This document shows positions 41,960-50,275 of a stretch of DNA of 64,000 bases, in pieces (the first letter of the stretch is position 1; every line of letters starts with the position of its first letter). This DNA comes from DASUHT01 sp038230835 (GTDB lineage Bacteria; Actinomycetota; Thermoleophilia; Gaiellales; JAICJC01). The stretch spans positions 1-64,000 of the forward strand of contig JBBRMM010000005.1 in assembly GCA_038230835.1 (NCBI GenBank). Direction: 5' to 3'. The position numbers were made by a program, and so were the translations under genes. A model generated the notes under the pieces. It was not told the origin of the DNA. It saw only the letters and a program-made list of their open reading frames with translations, and ran no database searches.

Positions 41960-44554
41960 ATGCGCCCGCATCAGGTCATCGTCACCCACGCCAACATGGA
42001 CTTCGACGCCCTGGGCGCGGCGCTGGCAGCTCGCCGGCTGTACCCGCAGGCGGCGGTGGTGCTGCAGGGCGGTCTCAACCGCAACGTGCGCGAGTTCGCA
42101 AACCTGCACGCCGACGAGCTGGAACTGGTCGAGGCCTCGCGGATTGCCCTGGACGCGGTCACGCGAGTGATCGTGGTGGACACGTCGCAGGAGAACCGGC
42201 TGGGAGACGTCGCCGAGGTGATCGCGCGTGCCGGTGTGGAGGTGGTGCTGTTCGATCACCACGCCAGCCCGCAGGTGCCGGCCTGGGTGTCGCCCGGATG
42301 CCACGTGCTGTCCGACGACGGCGCGCTGTGCACGACCATGGTCGCCATCCTGGCCGAGCGCGGCATCGAACCGACCCCCACCGAGGCCACCGCCCTTGCC
42401 CTCGGGATCCACGAGGACACCGGCTCGCTGACGTTTCCCACGACGACCGTGCGCGACATCGAGGCGCTGGCGTTCTGCGCCCGCCACGGAGCCGCCCAGG
42501 AGATGGTGGGGACGTTCCTGCACACTCCCCTCACCGCCGATCAGCGGACGCTTCTGACCACGCTGCTGGACGCCGCCGAGACGGTCGAGGTGGGTGGCAC
42601 CCCGGTGCTGCTGTGCTGCGTGCGCTGGCCGGCGTACGTGGACGGCGTGTCGACGCTCGCGACCAAGATCGTCGAGCTGTCTGACTGCCGGGCGCTGGTG
42701 ATGGCGGTGGAGATGGAGGGGCGGGTGTTCGTGGTCGGCCGCAGCCGGGTGCCCGCGTTCGACGTGCGGATGGCACTCGAGCCGGTGGGCGGCGGCGGCC
42801 ATGCCCAGGCGGCCGCGGCGATCGTGCGCGGGGAGGAGCTGGCGCAAGTGCGCGCGCGACTGCTGGACGCGCTCCCGGGCGCGGTGGCGGCGTTGCCGCG
42901 GGCGCGCGACATCATGTCCACTCCCGCCTGGTTCGTCGACTCCGGCACGCGGATCGACGACGCGATGGGCGAGTGCCGCCGCCGGCACACGTCGGGCGTG
43001 CAGGTGCAGGCCGATGGGGTGGTGGTGGGGGCGGTCGCCCGCGAGGACCTCGACCGGGCGATCGGTCACGGGCTGTCGCATGCCCCGGTGCGGGCGGTGA
43101 TGAGCTCACAGGTGGACACGATCGCGCCTGATGCCACGCTGGCCGAGGTGCAGCGAGGTCTTCGCGAGACGTCGACGGGCCGGCTGGCCGTGGTCGCCGA
43201 CGACGCGGGCCGCCCCGCGAGCATCGAGGCGGTGATGGGGGTGATCACCCGAAGCGATCTGCTGGCGGCGCTGCGCGACCGCCACGAGCCGGAGCCGGCG
43301 GCCGCCGATGCCGATGTCGGCGACCGTCTGCTGGCGATGCCCGGGCTGAATCGCGTGTGGTCGGCGGTGCAGGCCGCGGCGGCGGACTTCGACGGTGTGC
43401 ACCTGGTCGGCGGCGCCGTCCGTGACCTGCTGCTGGGCGAGCCGAGCTTCGACATCGACCTGGCCGTCGAGGGCGACGGTGTGGCGTTCGCGGCGGAGTT
43501 GGCAGAGCGCCTCGGCGGTCGCATGCATCCGCACGAGAAGTTCCACACCGCGGTCGTGCTGGCGGGTGGCCTACGGGTGGACGTGGCCAGCGCCCGCACC
43601 GAGCACTACGAATACCCCGCGGCGCTTCCGATCGTCGAACACTCCTCGATCCGCCGTGACCTGTTCCGCCGCGACTTCACGATCAACGCCATGGCGGTGG
43701 CGCTGCGGGCCGACGAATTCGGCCGGCTGCTCGACCCCTACGGTGGGCGGGTGGATCTCGATGCCGGGGTGATCCGGGTGCTGCACAACCTGTCGTTCAT
43801 CGAGGATCCGACGCGCATCTTCAGGGCGGTGCGATACGAGAACCGGCACGGCTTCCGGATGGACGCGCGGACGCGCGAGCTGGCCCGCGGCTGCGTCGAC
43901 ATGGGGCTGGTCGGAGAGCTGTCCGGTGCGCGCACTCGAGACGAGCTGCTGGCGCTGCTCGACGAGGCGTCGGTGGCGGGCTCGCTGGCGCGGCTGGACG
44001 AGCTGGGTCTGGCAGCGGCGGTGCATCCTGGGCTCGACTGCGGGCCGGCGGCGGCCGAGCTGGTGGAGCAGGTCGACCGCCTGCGGGAGCGGCATGCGCC
44101 CGAGCTGCCGCGATGGCGGGCGCGGATGGCCGTGGTGTGCCGCAACCTGCTCGGCGACGACGTGGTGGAACTGCTCGAGCGGTTGCGGGTACGCCACCGC
44201 GATGCGCTCGCGGTGCAGGACGCGGCGGTCGTCGGCCCGCGGCTGGTGGGCCTGCTCGGGCAGGTGGCGACTCCCGCCGACGTGGCCGACCTACTCGCAC
44301 CGCACCCGACGGAGGCCGCCCTGCTGGCCGCGGCGCTGGGTGCCGGTGAGGCCGAGGAGTACCTCGAGCGGGGAGCCGCGGTGCGGCTCGAGCTCGACGG
44401 CAGCGTGCTGCAGCGCGAGCTCGGGGTCGCCGAGTCGCCGCTGGTCGGAGAGCTGCTGGCCGAGCTGCTGCGGCGCAAGCGAAACGGCGAGCTGGACGGC
44501 GCGGCCGCCGAACTGGCCGCCGCACGTGAGCTTCTGGCGGAGGCGCGCGCGTGA
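41960..44554 (+). CDS. CCA-adding-type nucleotidyltransferase with N-terminal DHH and CBS domains
   Basis: 864 residues. A DHH phosphoesterase domain (about 1-160; THANMDFDALGAALAARRLY and VVLFDHHASPQVP) and a DHHA1 part (GGGGHAQAAAAI, about 280) precede two CBS domains (about 318-370 and 378-440). The C-terminal half is a class II poly(A) polymerase / tRNA nucleotidyltransferase: VGGAVRDLLLGE and FDIDLAVEG (catalytic DxD, about 500), RRDFTINAMAV (about 571) and FIEDPTRIFRAVRYENRHGF (about 613). Such fusions are known in several phyla. The enzyme probably adds or repairs the tRNA CCA end, though a poly(A) role cannot be excluded by sight. The DHH part suggests oligonucleotide hydrolysis. It overlaps the next gene (GTGA). 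Confidence 0.92.
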   Translation: MRPHQVIVTHANMDFDALGAALAARRLYPQAAVVLQGGLNRNVREFANLHADELELVEASRIALDAVTRVIVVDTSQENRLGDVAEVIARAGVEVVLFDHHASPQVPAWVSPGCHVLSDDGALCTTMVAILAERGIEPTPTEATALALGIHEDTGSLTFPTTTVRDIEALAFCARHGAAQEMVGTFLHTPLTADQRTLLTTLLDAAETVEVGGTPVLLCCVRWPAYVDGVSTLATKIVELSDCRALVMAVEMEGRVFVVGRSRVPAFDVRMALEPVGGGGHAQAAAAIVRGEELAQVRARLLDALPGAVAALPRARDIMSTPAWFVDSGTRIDDAMGECRRRHTSGVQVQADGVVVGAVAREDLDRAIGHGLSHAPVRAVMSSQVDTIAPDATLAEVQRGLRETSTGRLAVVADDAGRPASIEAVMGVITRSDLLAALRDRHEPEPAAADADVGDRLLAMPGLNRVWSAVQAAAADFDGVHLVGGAVRDLLLGEPSFDIDLAVEGDGVAFAAELAERLGGRMHPHEKFHTAVVLAGGLRVDVASARTEHYEYPAALPIVEHSSIRRDLFRRDFTINAMAVALRADEFGRLLDPYGGRVDLDAGVIRVLHNLSFIEDPTRIFRAVRYENRHGFRMDARTRELARGCVDMGLVGELSGARTRDELLALLDEASVAGSLARLDELGLAAAVHPGLDCGPAAAELVEQVDRLRERHAPELPRWRARMAVVCRNLLGDDVVELLERLRVRHRDALAVQDAAVVGPRLVGLLGQVATPADVADLLAPHPTEAALLAAALGAGEAEEYLERGAAVRLELDGSVLQRELGVAESPLVGELLAELLRRKRNGELDGAAAELAAARELLAEARA

Positions 44555-45519
44555 TCCCCGAGGTCGCCAACGCGTGCCGCTGGCGTGGCCGGCCGGGCCA
44601 CTACGAGGGCTGGCACCTGCACCTGGTCGATCCCACGTCCGCCGCCTCGGTGTGGATCCGCTACAGCTTCTTGTCCCCCGAGGATGCCGGTGTCGGCCGG
44701 GTGGCGGAGTTGTGGCTGGCCGGTGGGCTCGCGGACGGCGAGCGGTTCGCCCGTCGCCAGACGTATGCGATCGACGAGTTCTCGACCGGCGCCGCCGGAT
44801 TCCCGGTCGAACTGGCCGGCTCCAGCCTCGAGCTGGGCCGGGCGGTCGGTGCGATGGCCGATGCCGAGTGGCGGCTCGAATGGGAGCCGGCCGCGAGTGC
44901 GGTTGCGAATCGCGCCGCGCAGCGAATCGGCCGCTCGCAGGTGCTCAGCGCGCAGCCGGCGCTGCGGGCGACCGGTGAGGTGACGGTCGGCGGTCAGCGG
45001 CTGGCGGTGCGCGCGTGGCCCGGCCACCAGGCGCACGCGTGGGGGGAGCGGCACGCCGACCGCTGGGCGCGTGCGCACTGCACAGCCTTCCCGACCGCGG
45101 ACGAGTTCCTCGACGTTGCCACCCGCTCGTCGCCGACGCTGGCCGGACTGTCGCCACCGGTGACGACCGCGGCGGTGCGTTTCGGCGGGCTCGAGCACCA
45201 CAGCGGGGGGGCCCTGCGGGGGCTGGCGCACGAGGCCGATTTCGGTCCCGACGGGTACGAGTTCGAGGTGCGCGGGACGCGCATGCGGCTGACCGGCAAG
45301 GTGCGCGCGCACGCCGACAGCCTGATCGGCGTCACCTACCGGGATCCCGACGGCGACCGTGTGTACTGCTACCACACCGAGCGCGCGGATCTGCACGCGC
45401 GGGTGCTGCGGCGGTCGGTGCGGGGGTGGCGGGCGGCGGCCGAGATCGATGCCGGCGGCTGCTGCGGGTACGAGTACGCGCAGCGAGCCGCCGTCCCCGG
45501 CCTCGAGATCGTGTTGTGA
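44551..45519 (+). CDS. Protein of unknown function, possibly lipocalin-like (AttH/CrtC fold)
   Basis: 322 residues. Starts GTG 44551, overlapping the CCA gene stop. It is all-beta in appearance, rich in Trp and Gly: YEGWHLHLVDPTSAASVWIR, DAEWRLEWEPAA, PGHQAHAWGERHADRWARAH, LTGKVRAHADSLIGVTYRDP and GGCCGYEYAQRAAVPGLEIV. The HxxxWG...H pattern and length recall tocopherol cyclase/AttH-type lipocalin proteins, but I cannot confirm the family. It sits between the CCA enzyme and pgeF in one run of overlapping genes, so it is co-expressed with them. Confidence 0.6.
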   Translation: MIPEVANACRWRGRPGHYEGWHLHLVDPTSAASVWIRYSFLSPEDAGVGRVAELWLAGGLADGERFARRQTYAIDEFSTGAAGFPVELAGSSLELGRAVGAMADAEWRLEWEPAASAVANRAAQRIGRSQVLSAQPALRATGEVTVGGQRLAVRAWPGHQAHAWGERHADRWARAHCTAFPTADEFLDVATRSSPTLAGLSPPVTTAAVRFGGLEHHSGGALRGLAHEADFGPDGYEFEVRGTRMRLTGKVRAHADSLIGVTYRDPDGDRVYCYHTERADLHARVLRRSVRGWRAAAEIDAGGCCGYEYAQRAAVPGLEIVL

Positions 45520-46262
45520 GTGTCGCCGAGGCGATCCCGTGGGGCGACGCGCCGCCGGGGGTGGGCGTACTCTTCACGACCCGCCGGGGAGGGGTCAGCG
45601 GCGGTGCGTTTACGAGCTTGAACCTCGGCGCGCTGACCGCCGACGACCCGCTGGCTGTGCGCGAGAACCGGCGGCGGGCGGTGGAATCCGCCGGCGCGGA
45701 CCCGGAGTCGGCGACGATGGCCTGGCAGGTGGCCGGCGCCGACGTTCGCGAGGTTGGCGCCCAACCCTCCGAGGGGGTGTTCCTCGACCCCGGCCGCGAG
45801 GCGTTCCCCAAGTCCGACGGGCTGGTGACGTCGCTGGCCGAGCGGCCACTGGTGCTGCTCGCCGCCGACTGCCTGCCGATCGCGATCGCGCGCACCGACG
45901 GCCGCCGGCTGGCGGTGCTGCACGCCGGCTGGCAGGGGCTGCTGGCGGGGATCTGCGAGGAGGGCGTGCGCTCGGTCGGGGGGCGGTCGGTGGCGATCGT
46001 CGGCCCGGGTGCAGGACCGTGCTGCTACGCCGTTCGCGACGACGTGGGCGAGCCGCTGCGTGCCCGCTTCGGCGACGACGTGGTGCGCGACGGGCGCGCT
46101 GACCTGTGGCTGGCGGCGCGGCGGGCGCTCGAGCGAGCCGGCGCGGTCACGGTCGAAGTGGTGGGGGAGTGCACGATCTGCCGACCGGATCGGTACTTCT
46201 CGCACCGCCGCGAGGGCGGCCGCACCGGTAGGCAGGGGGTGGTCGGTGTCCTTCGCGCCTGA
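45516..46262 (+). CDS. pgeF: Laccase-domain protein PgeF (YfiH/YlmD family)
   Basis: 248 residues. FTTRRGGVSGGAFTSLNLGA, WQVAGADVREV, LVLLAADCLPIAIARTDGRR (Cys), LAVLHAGWQGLLAGI (His-Ala-Gly-Trp), VGPGAGPCCYAV (metal-binding Cys) and FSHRREGGRTGRQGVV are the complete YfiH/laccase-domain signature. E. coli PgeF edits wrong amino acids in peptidoglycan precursors, and family members also show purine nucleoside phosphorylase activity. The place directly before yggS and sepF is the standard division-locus position. GTG 45516 overlaps the previous stop and the 3' end overlaps yggS by 17 nt. Confidence 0.92.
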   Translation: MSVAEAIPWGDAPPGVGVLFTTRRGGVSGGAFTSLNLGALTADDPLAVRENRRRAVESAGADPESATMAWQVAGADVREVGAQPSEGVFLDPGREAFPKSDGLVTSLAERPLVLLAADCLPIAIARTDGRRLAVLHAGWQGLLAGICEEGVRSVGGRSVAIVGPGAGPCCYAVRDDVGEPLRARFGDDVVRDGRADLWLAARRALERAGAVTVEVVGECTICRPDRYFSHRREGGRTGRQGVVGVLRA

Positions 46263-46908
46263 TCCGGCCGTGATCGCGGCCAACCTGGCTCGAATCCGCG
46301 ATCAGGTGGGGCCGGCTGTTCAGATCCTGGCCGCGTCCAAGTACGTCGACAGCGAGCGGATGGGTGCGCTGGCCGCCGGCGGGGTGACCCTGGTCGGTGA
46401 GAACCGCGCCGACGCGCTGATCGCCAAGCAGGAACGTTGGGGCGAGGCGTTCACCTGGGACTTCATCGGCCATCTGCAGAGCCGCAAGGTGCGCGACGTG
46501 GTCGGGCGGGTGCGCCTGATCCACGCGGTGGACTCGCTGTCGGTGTGCGAGCAGATCCAGGCCCGGGCGAGCGCTGTGGTGGAGTGCCTGCTGCAGGTGA
46601 ACGTGAGCGGCGAGGAGTCGAAGTCGGGCATTCCGCCGGCCGCCGCCGGAGGCCTTCTGGAGCAGGTCGCGGAGCTCGACCGGGTGGTGTTTCGCGGGCT
46701 GATGACGATGCCGCCGCTGACCGCCGACCCGGAAGCCGCTCGGCCGTCGTTCGTGGCGCTGCGCGAGTTGCGCGACCGACTCGCTCCCGAATGGGGCGGC
46801 CGGCACGCGCTGAGCGAGCTTTCGATGGGCACCAGCCAGGACTACGCGGTCGCCGCGCAGGAAGGTGCGTCCATCGTACGGGTGGGGAGCGTCCTGTTCA
46901 CGGAGTAG
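46246..46908 (+). CDS. YggS/PROSC-family PLP homeostasis protein
   Basis: 220 residues. AVQILAASKYVDSERMGALA carries the PLP lysine (ASKY); GVTLVGENRADALIAKQERW, FIGHLQSRKVRDVVGRVRLI, ECLLQVNVSGEESKSGI, RGLMTMPPLT and ALSELSMGTSQDYAVAAQEG (phosphate-binding SMGTS) complete the family pattern. It is a non-catalytic PLP carrier that keeps amino-acid and vitamin B6 pools balanced (YlmE in Gram-positives). GTG 46246 starts inside pgeF, with aggcaggggg as ribosome-binding site. sepF follows 13 nt after the stop. Confidence 0.93.
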   Translation: MSFAPDPAVIAANLARIRDQVGPAVQILAASKYVDSERMGALAAGGVTLVGENRADALIAKQERWGEAFTWDFIGHLQSRKVRDVVGRVRLIHAVDSLSVCEQIQARASAVVECLLQVNVSGEESKSGIPPAAAGGLLEQVAELDRVVFRGLMTMPPLTADPEAARPSFVALRELRDRLAPEWGGRHALSELSMGTSQDYAVAAQEGASIVRVGSVLFTE

Positions 46909-46921
46909 AGTTCCACCGAAT

Positions 46922-47476
46922 ATGGCGATTCGCGACATGTGGAACTCCACGCTCGTCTACTTCGGCGTGCGCGAGGAGGAGTGGGAAGAGGAGTACTACG
47001 ACGACGGCACCGCCGCCAACGAGGACCTCGAGCGCACCTACAGCGAGCGGCCGAACGTGCGACGCCTGTCGCCCCGCCGCCGCGCTGGTGCCGACTACGA
47101 CGAGATCTTCAGCGACGAGCCGCCCGCCCGCGGCGGCGGGCGGATCAGCCGGCAGCGCTCGAACGTCACGGCCGCTCCCAACAACGGCCATCGTCCGGCG
47201 CCGCAGGTGTCGCTGGTCGTACCGAAGACGTTCAACGACGCCCAGACCGTGGCCGACAAGCTGAAGTCGGACGTGCCCGTGATCATCAACATGCAGTCCG
47301 CGGATGCCGACCTCACCCGCCGCCTGATCGACTTCGCCAGCGGCCTCACCTACGCCCTGGACGGCTCCATGCAGCGTGTGGCCGACCGCGTCTTCCTGCT
47401 CACGCCGAGCGCGGTCAAGGTCTCGGCGGAGGACAAGGCCTTGCTCATGGAGCGCGGCTTCTTCAACCAATACTGA
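46922..47476 (+). CDS. sepF: Cell-division protein SepF
   Basis: 184 residues. The N-terminal amphipathic membrane-targeting helix is MAIRDMWNSTLVYFGVREEE. It is followed by an acidic, variable linker (EEYYDDGTAANEDLERTYSE), and the conserved C-terminal SepF domain (QVSLVVPKTFNDAQTVADKL, PVIINMQSADADLTRRLIDF, ASGLTYALDGSMQRVADRVF). SepF anchors and aligns FtsZ filaments in actinobacteria and firmicutes. ATG 46922. The order pgeF-yggS-sepF-proC-yggT-divIVA is the usual one downstream of ftsZ, so ftsZ is expected elsewhere in the genome rather than upstream here, where the CCA enzyme precedes it. Confidence 0.94.
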   Translation: MAIRDMWNSTLVYFGVREEEWEEEYYDDGTAANEDLERTYSERPNVRRLSPRRRAGADYDEIFSDEPPARGGGRISRQRSNVTAAPNNGHRPAPQVSLVVPKTFNDAQTVADKLKSDVPVIINMQSADADLTRRLIDFASGLTYALDGSMQRVADRVFLLTPSAVKVSAEDKALLMERGFFNQY

Positions 47477-47479
47477 CTC

Positions 47480-47679
47480 TGACGGCTGCAAACCGTCGCG
47501 CTGCCGCGTCCTCGGTCGCTCGCTTGCAGAGCAAGCGTCGCTCTCTGCGTTCTTGCATCGCTCGGTTTTCGCCCGTCAGCCGACGGCTGCAAACCGTCGG
47601 ATCGCTGCGTCCTCCCTCGCTCGCTTGCGAAGCAAGCGTCGCTCGGTGTGTCCTTGTGCTCCTCGGTTTTCGCCTGTCA
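47480..47679. repeat. Two tandem repeats of about 101 bp, each with two hairpins
   Basis: Copy 1 begins GACGGCTGCAAACCGTC (47481-47497) and copy 2 the same 17 bases at 47582-47598. Each contains a stem GACGG/CCGTC and a second perfect stem CGCTTGC/GCAAGCG (47521-47537 and 47622-47638, loops AGA and GAA), and each ends CTCGGTTTTCGCC(C/T)GTCA. The loop change with the stem kept, and the fixed 3' motif, point to a structured extragenic element. The GGTTTTCGCC end could act as a weak terminator after sepF. Confidence 0.8.
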
Positions 47680-47778
47680 CCGCGGCTAGGCCGTCAGCGG
47701 CGTCAGTCGCGGGTGAAAGTGTCACAGCAACCCGCGCCCGGACCGGGTGGGGTGGCAGGCCCCCCGGATGGGTGGTCG

Positions 47779-47970
47779 GGGTCAGACCCCGTACGGACCG
47801 GGTGACGGTTCCGGAACGGAGTCGACACGTCTCGGCTCCCGGGGGGTGGAGAAAGGCGGGTGCACCGGTGCCGACCGGCTCGACCGCGACTGCCGGCAAC
47901 CTGTGCCGCGTCCGTACGGGGTCAGACCCCGTACGGACCGGGTGACGGTTTCGGTGCGGAGTTGGCACGC
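47779..47970. repeat. Direct repeats with GGGGTCAGACCCCGTACGG palindromic core
   Basis: Copies at 47779-47830 and 47919-47970 share GGTCAGACCCCGTACGGACC and then GGGTGACGGTT(C/T)CGG with a related 3' part ending GACACG or GGCACGC. The second copy has a longer palindrome spanning 47912-47936, with arms CCGTACGGGGTC and its complement. The spacing is 140 bases. Such GTCAGACC-type palindromes resemble REP-like elements, but no associated transposase lies in the window. Confidence 0.6.
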
Positions 47971-48025
47971 GGTGTCGCGGGTCGCGAGGACGGCGGGATC
48001 TGACCCGATGCCGATGCCGACCCGG

Positions 48026-48031
48026 TACGCT
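48026..48031 (+). promoter_or_regulatory. -10-like hexamer TACGCT before proC
   Basis: TACGCT lies 8 nt before ATG 48040, and no ribosome-binding site is visible, so proC may be transcribed leaderless from its own promoter after the repeat-rich gap. Confidence 0.35.
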
Positions 48032-48039
48032 TGCCGGTC

Positions 48040-48852
48040 ATGACCGCCTCCCAGCCGACCATCGGCCTGCTCGGCGCCGGCAACATGGCCGGCGCCATGG
48101 TGTCGGGCTGGGCGCTGGCGGATCCGGCGATGGCCGCGCGCATCCTCGTCACCGACCGCGGATCGGGCCGGGCCGCCAAACTGGCCGAGGAGTACGGCGT
48201 CGGGCACGTCGATTCGAACGCCGACCTGGTCGCCCGAGCCGACATCGTGGTCATCTGCGTGAAGCCGATTGACGTCGAGCGGGTGCTGCGAGAAGTGTCC
48301 ACGCTGGTTACGCCCACCAAGGCCATCGCCTCGGTCGCCGCCGGCGTTCGCACGGCCACGCTGGAGACGATCCTGGACGTGGATGCGCCGGTGTTCCGCT
48401 TCATGCCCAACGTCGGCGTGCGCGTGGGCGCCGGCACGCTCGCGTTCTCGTCCGGACGCTTCACCGACACCGAAGCCGAGCGCACCGTCCGCGAGCAGTT
48501 CGCCATGCTCGGCGAGGTGGTGCCGCTGGACGAGCGGCTGTTCGACGCGGCCACGGCTCTTTCCGGCTCAGGACCTGCCTTCCTGGGGCTGATCCTCGAG
48601 GCGTTCGAGGACGCTGGAATTGTCAGTGGCCTGACCTACGAGAGTGCCCGGAAGCTGCTGCTGTCGACGGTCAGCGGCACCGCCGAGCTGCTGCGGGCCG
48701 AGGACATCTCGTGCAGCGCGCTTCGCCGCATGGTCACGTCCCCCGGCGGCACCGCCGCAGCGGGGCTGGCCGAGATGGAGCGACGCGGGGTGCGGGGAGC
48801 GGTGATCGACGGCGTCGTCGCCGCGGTGCGACGGGCGGGCGAGTTGGGATGA
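48040..48852 (+). CDS. proC: Pyrroline-5-carboxylate reductase
   Basis: 270 residues. The NADPH-binding Rossmann motif is TIGLLGAGNMAGAMVSGW; VVICVKPIDVERVL, SVAAGVRTATLETIL, RFMPNVGVRVGAG, FDAATALSGSGPAFLGLILE and RRMVTSPGGTAAAGLAEMER (family signature near the C-terminus) follow in order. It catalyses the last step of proline synthesis. ATG 48040 with a TACGCT hexamer upstream. Its stop overlaps the yggT start (ATGA), so the two are translationally coupled. Confidence 0.95.
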   Translation: MTASQPTIGLLGAGNMAGAMVSGWALADPAMAARILVTDRGSGRAAKLAEEYGVGHVDSNADLVARADIVVICVKPIDVERVLREVSTLVTPTKAIASVAAGVRTATLETILDVDAPVFRFMPNVGVRVGAGTLAFSSGRFTDTEAERTVREQFAMLGEVVPLDERLFDAATALSGSGPAFLGLILEAFEDAGIVSGLTYESARKLLLSTVSGTAELLRAEDISCSALRRMVTSPGGTAAAGLAEMERRGVRGAVIDGVVAAVRRAGELG

Positions 48853-49136
48853 GCGTCCACCTGGCGAACCTGATCGACCAGTTCCTCGTGTCGCTGGGCC
48901 TGGTCTACACCGGATTCATCATCGCCCACATCGTTCTTGGCATGCTTCAGCTCGCGTACAGTCCGTGGGTCGGCCGCGTGCGCAGCCTGACGTACGACAC
49001 CGTCGAGCCCTATCTGCACATCTGGCGGCGGATGCTGCCACCGATGGGCGGACTCGACCTCAGCCCGATGATCGGGATCTTCGCGATCAACATCGTGGTC
49101 CAGATCGCAATCGTGATCGTCGACTCGTTCGTGTAG
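48849..49136 (+). CDS. YggT-family small membrane protein
   Basis: 95 residues. Two hydrophobic segments (FLVSLGLVYTGFIIAHIVLG and MIGIFAINIVVQIAIVIVDS) bracket the family-typical loop VEPYLHIWRRMLPPMGGLDL, where R-R-x-x-P-P-x-G is the YggT hallmark. YggT/YlmG proteins sit in the cytoplasmic membrane near the division site; the exact activity is not known. ATG 48849 overlaps the proC stop. Normally divIVA follows directly; here a phosphoesterase gene is inserted between. Confidence 0.88.
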   Translation: MSVHLANLIDQFLVSLGLVYTGFIIAHIVLGMLQLAYSPWVGRVRSLTYDTVEPYLHIWRRMLPPMGGLDLSPMIGIFAINIVVQIAIVIVDSFV

Positions 49137-49186
49137 AGCGCCGGGAGCTCTTGCCGTGCGCCCGATCGGCACGGATACTTGTCAGC

Positions 49187-50221
49187 GTGAGAGGGGTCGT
49201 CACTCTGGTGGCGCTTGGCGCCGTGATCGCGTTCCCGGCTGTCTCGGCCGGCCGCGGTGTGCCGTCTCAGGCAGCCTCGACGGCGGTGTGCGGCGGGCTG
49301 TCGGCCGCCTACAACCCGGCCGCGCCACCCGCCTACGACCATGTCGTCGTGATCATGGACGAGAACGTCAGCGAGCACAACATCGTCGGCAATACCGCAC
49401 AGGCGCCCTACCTCAACCAGCTCGCCACCGCGTGTGCGCTGGCCACCCACTACCACGCGGCCACCCACCCCTCGCAGCCCAACTACATGCCGCCCACGTC
49501 CGGCGCGTTCCCGACCTACGTGAACGGGCCGCAGCCGAGCGGTGCCGACAACATCTTCCGCCAGCTGCAGGCGGCCGACGGGAGCAGCGGGTGGCGCTCG
49601 TACCAGGAGTCGATGAGCTCCAACTGCAACTCGCCCGGCTCTCCACTGCCGTTTTACAAGGGGCACGACCCCGCCGAGTGGTACACCGACCTGAAGTCGC
49701 CCACCAACACCTGCAAGCTGTACGACGTGCCGCTGTCGAAGCTCGACGCCGCCATCACCGCCGACACCGGCTCGGCACCGACCGACACCTTCCCGCGCTT
49801 CGCGTGGGTGACACCGAACAAGTGCAACGACATGCACTGGGTCGCCGGCTGCCCGGAGGCTCAGAGCCAGCGGATCGCCGCCGGTGACTCGTGGCTGAAG
49901 ACGTACGTCACCCGGCTCACGCAGACCGACGCCTACGCGAAGGGGCGGATGCTGATCCTGATCACCTGGGATGAGGGCAACGCCGACTCGCACGCCAAGT
50001 TCAACTCGGACTGCACACAGCCGGTGATCTACACCGTAGACACCTCGTGCAGCGTCGCGCTGATCGCAGCCAGCGCCTACGTCGCGCCCCACACCTGGGA
50101 CACGACCACCACCACCTACTCGCACTACGCGACCTTCGTCACCGTCGAGCACGTCCTCGGCCTGACGCCGCCGGCCGGATCGCGGACAGCGCCGGACATG
50201 CGCGCGACGCTCAAATTCTGA
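49187..50221 (+). CDS. Secreted phosphoesterase (alkaline phosphatase-like fold), paralogue 2
   Basis: 344 residues. GTG 49187 starts a signal peptide (VVTLVALGAVIAFPAVSAG). Core motifs match the family: YDHVVVIMDENVSEHNIVGN, APYLNQLATACALATHYHAA, HPSQPNYMPPTSG, FAWVTPNKCNDMHWVAGCPE and ILITWDEGNADSH. The paired HW..GCPE and the metal-site Asp/His residues are also in paralogue 3, so those two are closer to each other than to paralogue 1. Multiple Cys residues suggest extracellular disulfides. It sits between yggT and divIVA, where this family does not normally occur, so it looks like an insertion into the division locus. Confidence 0.88.
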   Translation: MRGVVTLVALGAVIAFPAVSAGRGVPSQAASTAVCGGLSAAYNPAAPPAYDHVVVIMDENVSEHNIVGNTAQAPYLNQLATACALATHYHAATHPSQPNYMPPTSGAFPTYVNGPQPSGADNIFRQLQAADGSSGWRSYQESMSSNCNSPGSPLPFYKGHDPAEWYTDLKSPTNTCKLYDVPLSKLDAAITADTGSAPTDTFPRFAWVTPNKCNDMHWVAGCPEAQSQRIAAGDSWLKTYVTRLTQTDAYAKGRMLILITWDEGNADSHAKFNSDCTQPVIYTVDTSCSVALIAASAYVAPHTWDTTTTTYSHYATFVTVEHVLGLTPPAGSRTAPDMRATLKF

Positions 50222-50275
50222 GCCGGCTCCGGTTCGTGGGAAGGAACCCCCGAGTGACCGTCGAACCCCCCAGGT

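Larger units (their letters stand above)
47477..48039. other. Repeat-rich gap between sepF and proC
   Basis: About 560 bases with no gene. It contains a two-copy tandem repeat of about 100 bp with internal hairpins (47480-47679) and a pair of longer direct repeats centred on GGGGTCAGACCCCGTACGG (47779-47970). Between them is only GC-rich, stop-containing sequence. The gap interrupts an otherwise tightly packed division locus. Confidence 0.8.

Noticed and set aside
47500..47660. Possible tRNA in the hairpin-rich gap after sepF
   Set aside because: Two hairpins are present but there is no cloverleaf, no TTCGA T-loop pattern and no acceptor stem; the unit is duplicated and fits a structured repeat better.
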